A stretch of DNA of 32,288 bases from positions 1-32,288 of the forward strand of contig CAILUI010000002.1 of NCBI GenBank assembly GCA_903837355.1. The letters are read 5' to 3'. The notes under the pieces are model-generated. The model ran no database searches. It saw only the letters and a program-made list of their open reading frames with translations, and was not told where the DNA came from. Made by a program: the position numbers and the translations under genes. Origin of the DNA: an uncultured Victivallales bacterium. Lineage in GTDB: Bacteria > Verrucomicrobiota > Lentisphaeria > Oligosphaerales > JAFGRS01. Positions 29,685-32,288 of this stretch are shown here, piece by piece (positions within the stretch are counted from its first letter, which is position 1; the number at the start of each line of letters is the position of its first letter).

Positions 29685-30035
29685 CGGAAAGCCCGCTGTC
29701 CCCAACTACCCGCTCCGCGGCACGGTTCGTGCCGGATCGACGTGGTTCTTCCCTGCCTCACCTAATGAAAGGGCACCGTCCTGCCTCGCGGCGGGGGAAG
29801 TGCCCAGTGTTCACATGGCTCGCCTACTACCTGCGCCTGGCCCCGCGGACGACCGGCCCCGCTGCCGAGCCAACGCACCGGGGAGGGTAGGCACTTGCCC
29901 CATGGAGCAGCAGGGTTTCACCCCATAACAACCGGGCCAGCCACGCCGTATGATTACACCCGAACTCGGCGCGCGACCGGCAAGCGCCCCGCGCCGCCAG
30001 GCGGACGGGGAGAGTCAACAGCATTGGGGTACCCC

Positions 30036-30371
30036 ATGGCGGAAACACTTTCGTGGAGCACCACCCTGGCCGGAGCCGGTGTGGCGGGGCTCCATCTGCG
30101 GCCCGCCTCGCTGTTGGCCCAGGCGGCAGTCCGTTACAGTGCCGAAATTCAGATCGAGTGCGGCGGGCACAGGGCGAACGCGAAGAGTGTGCTGAGCATC
30201 CTCGTACTGGGGGCCACCCCGGAAGCGGTTCTCCGGTTCACCGCCCAGGGCGACGATGCTGAAGCCGCGCTCGCGGCGATGCGGGCGGTGCTTGCCTCGG
30301 GGGCCTGCACTCACGCCCACCGTCACCCCGATCCCAGGCGGCTGGGCCAGGATCGAGAGCTTCTCGGGTAG
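30036..30371 (+). CDS. HPr-family phosphocarrier protein
   Basis: The 111-residue protein is an HPr: G-L-H20-L-R22-P-A-S has the histidine phosphorylated by enzyme I, and K50-S51 is the regulatory serine used by HPr kinase. Their spacing of 31 is the same as His15-Ser46 in ordinary HPr, so both sites look usable. HPr carries phosphate to PTS components or serves regulation; no other PTS gene is in the window. The core ends near residue 89; the final 16 residues (96-111) are encoded by repeat copy B and are basic and unlike HPr, so the natural stop seems displaced by the repeat. Start 30036 is chosen because it gives the usual N-terminus; GGGG at 30026-30029 is followed by TACCCC, so the ribosome binding site forms a palindrome with the bases before the ATG. 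Confidence 0.82.
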   Translation: MAETLSWSTTLAGAGVAGLHLRPASLLAQAAVRYSAEIQIECGGHRANAKSVLSILVLGATPEAVLRFTAQGDDAEAALAAMRAVLASGACTHAHRHPDPRRLGQDRELLG

Positions 30372-30458
30372 GGGGTACAGCCAGGCGATCGGGTGGTAGG
30401 CCCGTCACCGAGCGGCCTCAGGCCGCGGTCAGGTTATTCCTGGTGATAACCTGCATGG
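30321..30458. repeat. Repeat element copy B
   Basis: Second, diverged copy of the 29548-29684 element, in the same direction; the 31-bp end (30428-30458) is identical, starts 774 bp apart. It overlaps the 3' end of the HPr gene. Hairpins: CGAGA-GCT-TCTCG, GCGGCCT-C-AGGCCGC and CAGGTTAT-N8-ATAACCTG; the middle hairpin is not kept in copy A. Confidence 0.8.
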
Positions 30459-30787
30459 GAGAGGCAGGGGGTCGGGTAGACTGCTGTCCGCTACCCCATA
30501 GCCTCTACGCGCTACAGAGAGGGAATTCAGCAGGGAGTCCCAACTGCGCCCATCTACGCGCACTGACGCGACGACGACGGCTCGGCGGGGGGCGCAGCCA
30601 AACTCGCGGTTCGGCCTCATGGTTGGCGGGGCCACCCGTCTCATGCGCATCATCTTCGGCAGATCCCTGATGCACCATTGCGCCAGGCGCTGCGCGCGGG
30701 TACCTTAGGTCGGCTGATGACCGATGTCAGGCAGGGCTATCTCAGGATCGCCGCCGCGAGGCGGCGGATGCAGGGAGACCGAGTACC
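30459..30787. other. Gap between repeat B and the oxidoreductase
   Basis: No supportable gene. It contains GGGTAG...CTACCC near 30475-30500 and, at 30749-30766, the stem CGCCGCC-GCGA-GGCGGCG with a GNRA-type tetraloop, just upstream of the AGGGAG ribosome binding site (about 30772-30777) of the oxidoreductase. Confidence 0.6.
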
Positions 30788-32020
30788 ATGCAACGGACAG
30801 AGAGCACAGTGATCACACGGCGGGAGTTCGCCGGGCTGATGGGCGCGGCGGGTGCCGCCCTGGGCCTGGGGCACACGCCGGTAGTGGCTGCGGCGGAGGC
30901 ACCGGTTGGCGCCGATGGCAAGGTCATTCCCGGCTTTGAGGCGCCCCGGGCGGGAGCCGGTGCAGCCAAGGGCTGGCAGCCGTTCTCGGACCGCAGGATT
31001 CGCGTTGGCATTGCCGGGTTCGGGCTGTGCCAGTTTGGGGCAGCCTTCGGCTTCCAGAACCACCCCAACGTCGAGGTGGTTGCGGTCACCGATCTGGTTC
31101 CGGACCGCTGTGCCGCACTGGCCCAGGCGGTCGGGTGCGGGAAGACGTATGCATCGTGCGAGGAGATGATCCAGGATGACCGCATCGAGGCGGTGTTCAT
31201 CGCGACGGATGCGCCCAGTCACGCCCGCCTGGCGGTGTCTGCCCTGGAGCGCGGCAAGCACGTTTCCTCGGCGGTCCCGGCGGCCTTCGGTTCGCTGGAG
31301 GAGGCCGATCTGCTCTTCCAGGCGGTAAAGAAGAGCGGCCTGAAGTACATGATGTTCGAGACCTCCTACTTCCACGACGACCTGTATGCCTGGCACCAGC
31401 AGTACAAGGCAGGGGGCCTCGGCAAGCTCGTCTACTCCGAGGGTGAGTACTACCACTACTTCGGGGAGCCGCTGGGGGCCTACAACCCCAAGACGCGCAA
31501 CGTTGACCCCGACGGCTGGCGCAAGGGCCTGCCGCCGCAGTGGTACCCAACGCACTCCAATGCATACTACGTTGGCGTGACTGGCGGGAGTTTCACCGAG
31601 GTCACGTGTCTGGGCATGCCGAGTGTGGTGCCGCACCTCCAGGCCCATGGCAACGACTACCGGAACCCGTTCGGGTCGGAGATTGCGCTGTTCCGTACCA
31701 GCGAGGGCGGCATGGCGCGCATGGCGGTCTGCTGGGACCTGCCGGCCGTGGGTGGCGAGATGGGACGGGTATATGGGCAGAAGAGCGACAAGGCTGACGT
31801 GGATACGGCCAAGCCGGCCCTGCCGCCCACCGTCGATCCCGGCGGGCACGGCGGGTCACATGGCTATCTCATGTGCGATTTCGTCGACGCCATCCTGCGG
31901 GACCGTAAGCCATGGGTCGACGTGGCGCAGGCGCTGAACATGACCGTTGCCGGCATCGTGGCCCACCAGTCGGCGCTCAAGGACGGCGAGCGGCTGAAGA
32001 TCCCGCAGTACGTGCTGTGA
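30788..32020 (+). CDS. Tat-exported Gfo/Idh/MocA-family oxidoreductase
   Basis: The 410-residue protein has a twin-arginine signal (T10-R-R-E-F-A-G, then an Ala/Gly-rich hydrophobic stretch to A-A-A-E) and a Rossmann fold with V-G-I-A-G-F-G-L-C-Q-F-G (73-84) for NAD(P), T-D-L-V-P-D-R (101-107) and a C-terminal Gfo/Idh/MocA domain. The family oxidises or reduces sugars or inositols; secreted forms with a Tat signal are common in Planctomycetes-like bacteria. The motif usually E-K-P with its catalytic lysine is A162-V-P here (V159-S-S-A-V-P), so the active-site base is missing or replaced. AGGGAG lies about 11 nt before ATG 30788. Substrate is unknown. Confidence 0.88.
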   Translation: MQRTESTVITRREFAGLMGAAGAALGLGHTPVVAAAEAPVGADGKVIPGFEAPRAGAGAAKGWQPFSDRRIRVGIAGFGLCQFGAAFGFQNHPNVEVVAVTDLVPDRCAALAQAVGCGKTYASCEEMIQDDRIEAVFIATDAPSHARLAVSALERGKHVSSAVPAAFGSLEEADLLFQAVKKSGLKYMMFETSYFHDDLYAWHQQYKAGGLGKLVYSEGEYYHYFGEPLGAYNPKTRNVDPDGWRKGLPPQWYPTHSNAYYVGVTGGSFTEVTCLGMPSVVPHLQAHGNDYRNPFGSEIALFRTSEGGMARMAVCWDLPAVGGEMGRVYGQKSDKADVDTAKPALPPTVDPGGHGGSHGYLMCDFVDAILRDRKPWVDVAQALNMTVAGIVAHQSALKDGERLKIPQYVL

Positions 32021-32082
32021 CGCTCTGGTACACTCCGGCCTAGCGGCCATGACCAGGTCGCGTCAGGGGCGGGGGCGGAGCT

Positions 32083-32288
32083 CTACGGGCCGCCGGGCGG
32101 TGGTCCGATTGCCCTGGCGGGTGGGGTCTCGACCACGGTGATCGCGATCGGCGGGGCCCGGCCGGGCCTGGTGCGGTTGACGATGGCGCTGACGTCCTGG
32201 CAGAAGCGCCGCATGGCGGCGAGGGTCTTGGGCTGGACCGCGAGTTCGGGGACGAGCGTGACGCAGATGGTTCCGTGGCGCAGGGCGA
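32083..32288 (-). CDS. C-terminal fragment of an unrecognised protein (partial)
   Basis: The - strand is open from the window edge to a TAG at 32085-32083. The last 68 residues read like a real protein for the first 45 or so, with I-C-V-T-L-V-P-E-L, A-M-R-R-F-C-Q-D-V and P-I-A-I-T-V-V-E, then a Pro/Gly-rich tail (P-P-P-G-G-P). No family could be named. It is convergent with the oxidoreductase, which ends 62 nt away. Confidence 0.5.
   Translation of the reverse strand, partial: ALRHGTICVTLVPELAVQPKTLAAMRRFCQDVSAIVNRTRPGRAPPIAITVVETPPARAIGPPPGGP

Noticed and set aside
29930..30030. A tRNA-like sequence
   Set aside because: A GTTCGGG-like stretch exists on the - strand but no cloverleaf or CCA end could be formed.
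29548..30458. Integron attC sites
   Set aside because: The elements lie at 3' ends of frames, but the required GTTRRRY/RYYYAAC boxes are absent and no integrase is in the window; kept only as an untested idea.

Overview
The window is GC-rich bacterial DNA, probably from a free-living or environmental heterotroph of a Planctomycetes/Verrucomicrobia/Lentisphaerae/Kiritimatiellae-like lineage. The gene content points that way: GH78, GH95 and GH32 glycosidases with LamG-type N-termini, right-handed beta-helix proteins, a BNR sialidase-like protein, a formylglycine sulfatase, a DUF4432 mutarotase-like protein and a Tat-exported Gfo/Idh/MocA oxidoreductase. Intergenic DNA carries short degenerate repeats and long fold-back elements. 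The phylum is an inference from gene types only; there is no rRNA or tRNA in the window.

Layout. 1-997 (+): the tail of a small membrane protein, then an overlapping pair made of a small partner protein and an AbiEii/MNT-like nucleotidyltransferase. 1031-8970 (-): a four-gene block reading leftward, RlmN-like radical SAM methyltransferase, GH95 alpha-fucosidase-like, GH78 alpha-rhamnosidase, beta-helix protein; the first two are joined by an ATGA overlap. 9050-11824 (+): the divergent operon of a YtrA-type GntR repressor, an ABC ATPase and its permease, behind a near-consensus promoter and a perfect 12-bp inverted-repeat operator. 11825-12465: a gene-free stretch with a 38-bp tandem repeat built round the palindrome TTTCGCGAAA and a long fold-back element. 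12466-15818 (+): an XRE helix-turn-helix protein fused to a Cys/Trp-rich 'two-CW' domain, and a secreted LamG-GH32 fructan hydrolase.

15825-21303 (-): an operon of a secreted beta-helix/CBM protein, an unrecognised 599-aa protein and a BNR sialidase-like protein, the last two coupled by ATGA. 21483-24038 (+): DUF4432 protein and MFS transporter. 24044-26316 (-): sulfatase followed by an ATE/Bpt-type aminoacyl-tRNA-protein transferase. 26606-28009 (-): an XRE regulator, probably leaderless, with a conserved protein of unknown function. 28010-30787: a gene-poor, disordered region with a toxin-less RHH antitoxin whose reading frame runs on, an orphan HPr with both phosphorylation sites, and two copies of a diverged ~137-bp repeat carrying an identical palindrome. 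30788-32020 (+): the Gfo/Idh/MocA oxidoreductase. 32083-32288 (-): the end of another gene.

How they work together. The glycosidases, sulfatase, mutarotase-like protein and MFS carrier look like pieces of plant- or algal-type polysaccharide use (rhamnose, fucose and fructan residues), but they lie in several separate transcription units and no SusC/D pair is present. The least explained items are the palindromic 38-bp array, the duplicated palindrome-bearing element around HPr, the RlmN/ABC divergon, and a recurring pattern of short regulatory genes whose predicted start sites fall on or next to the start codon.
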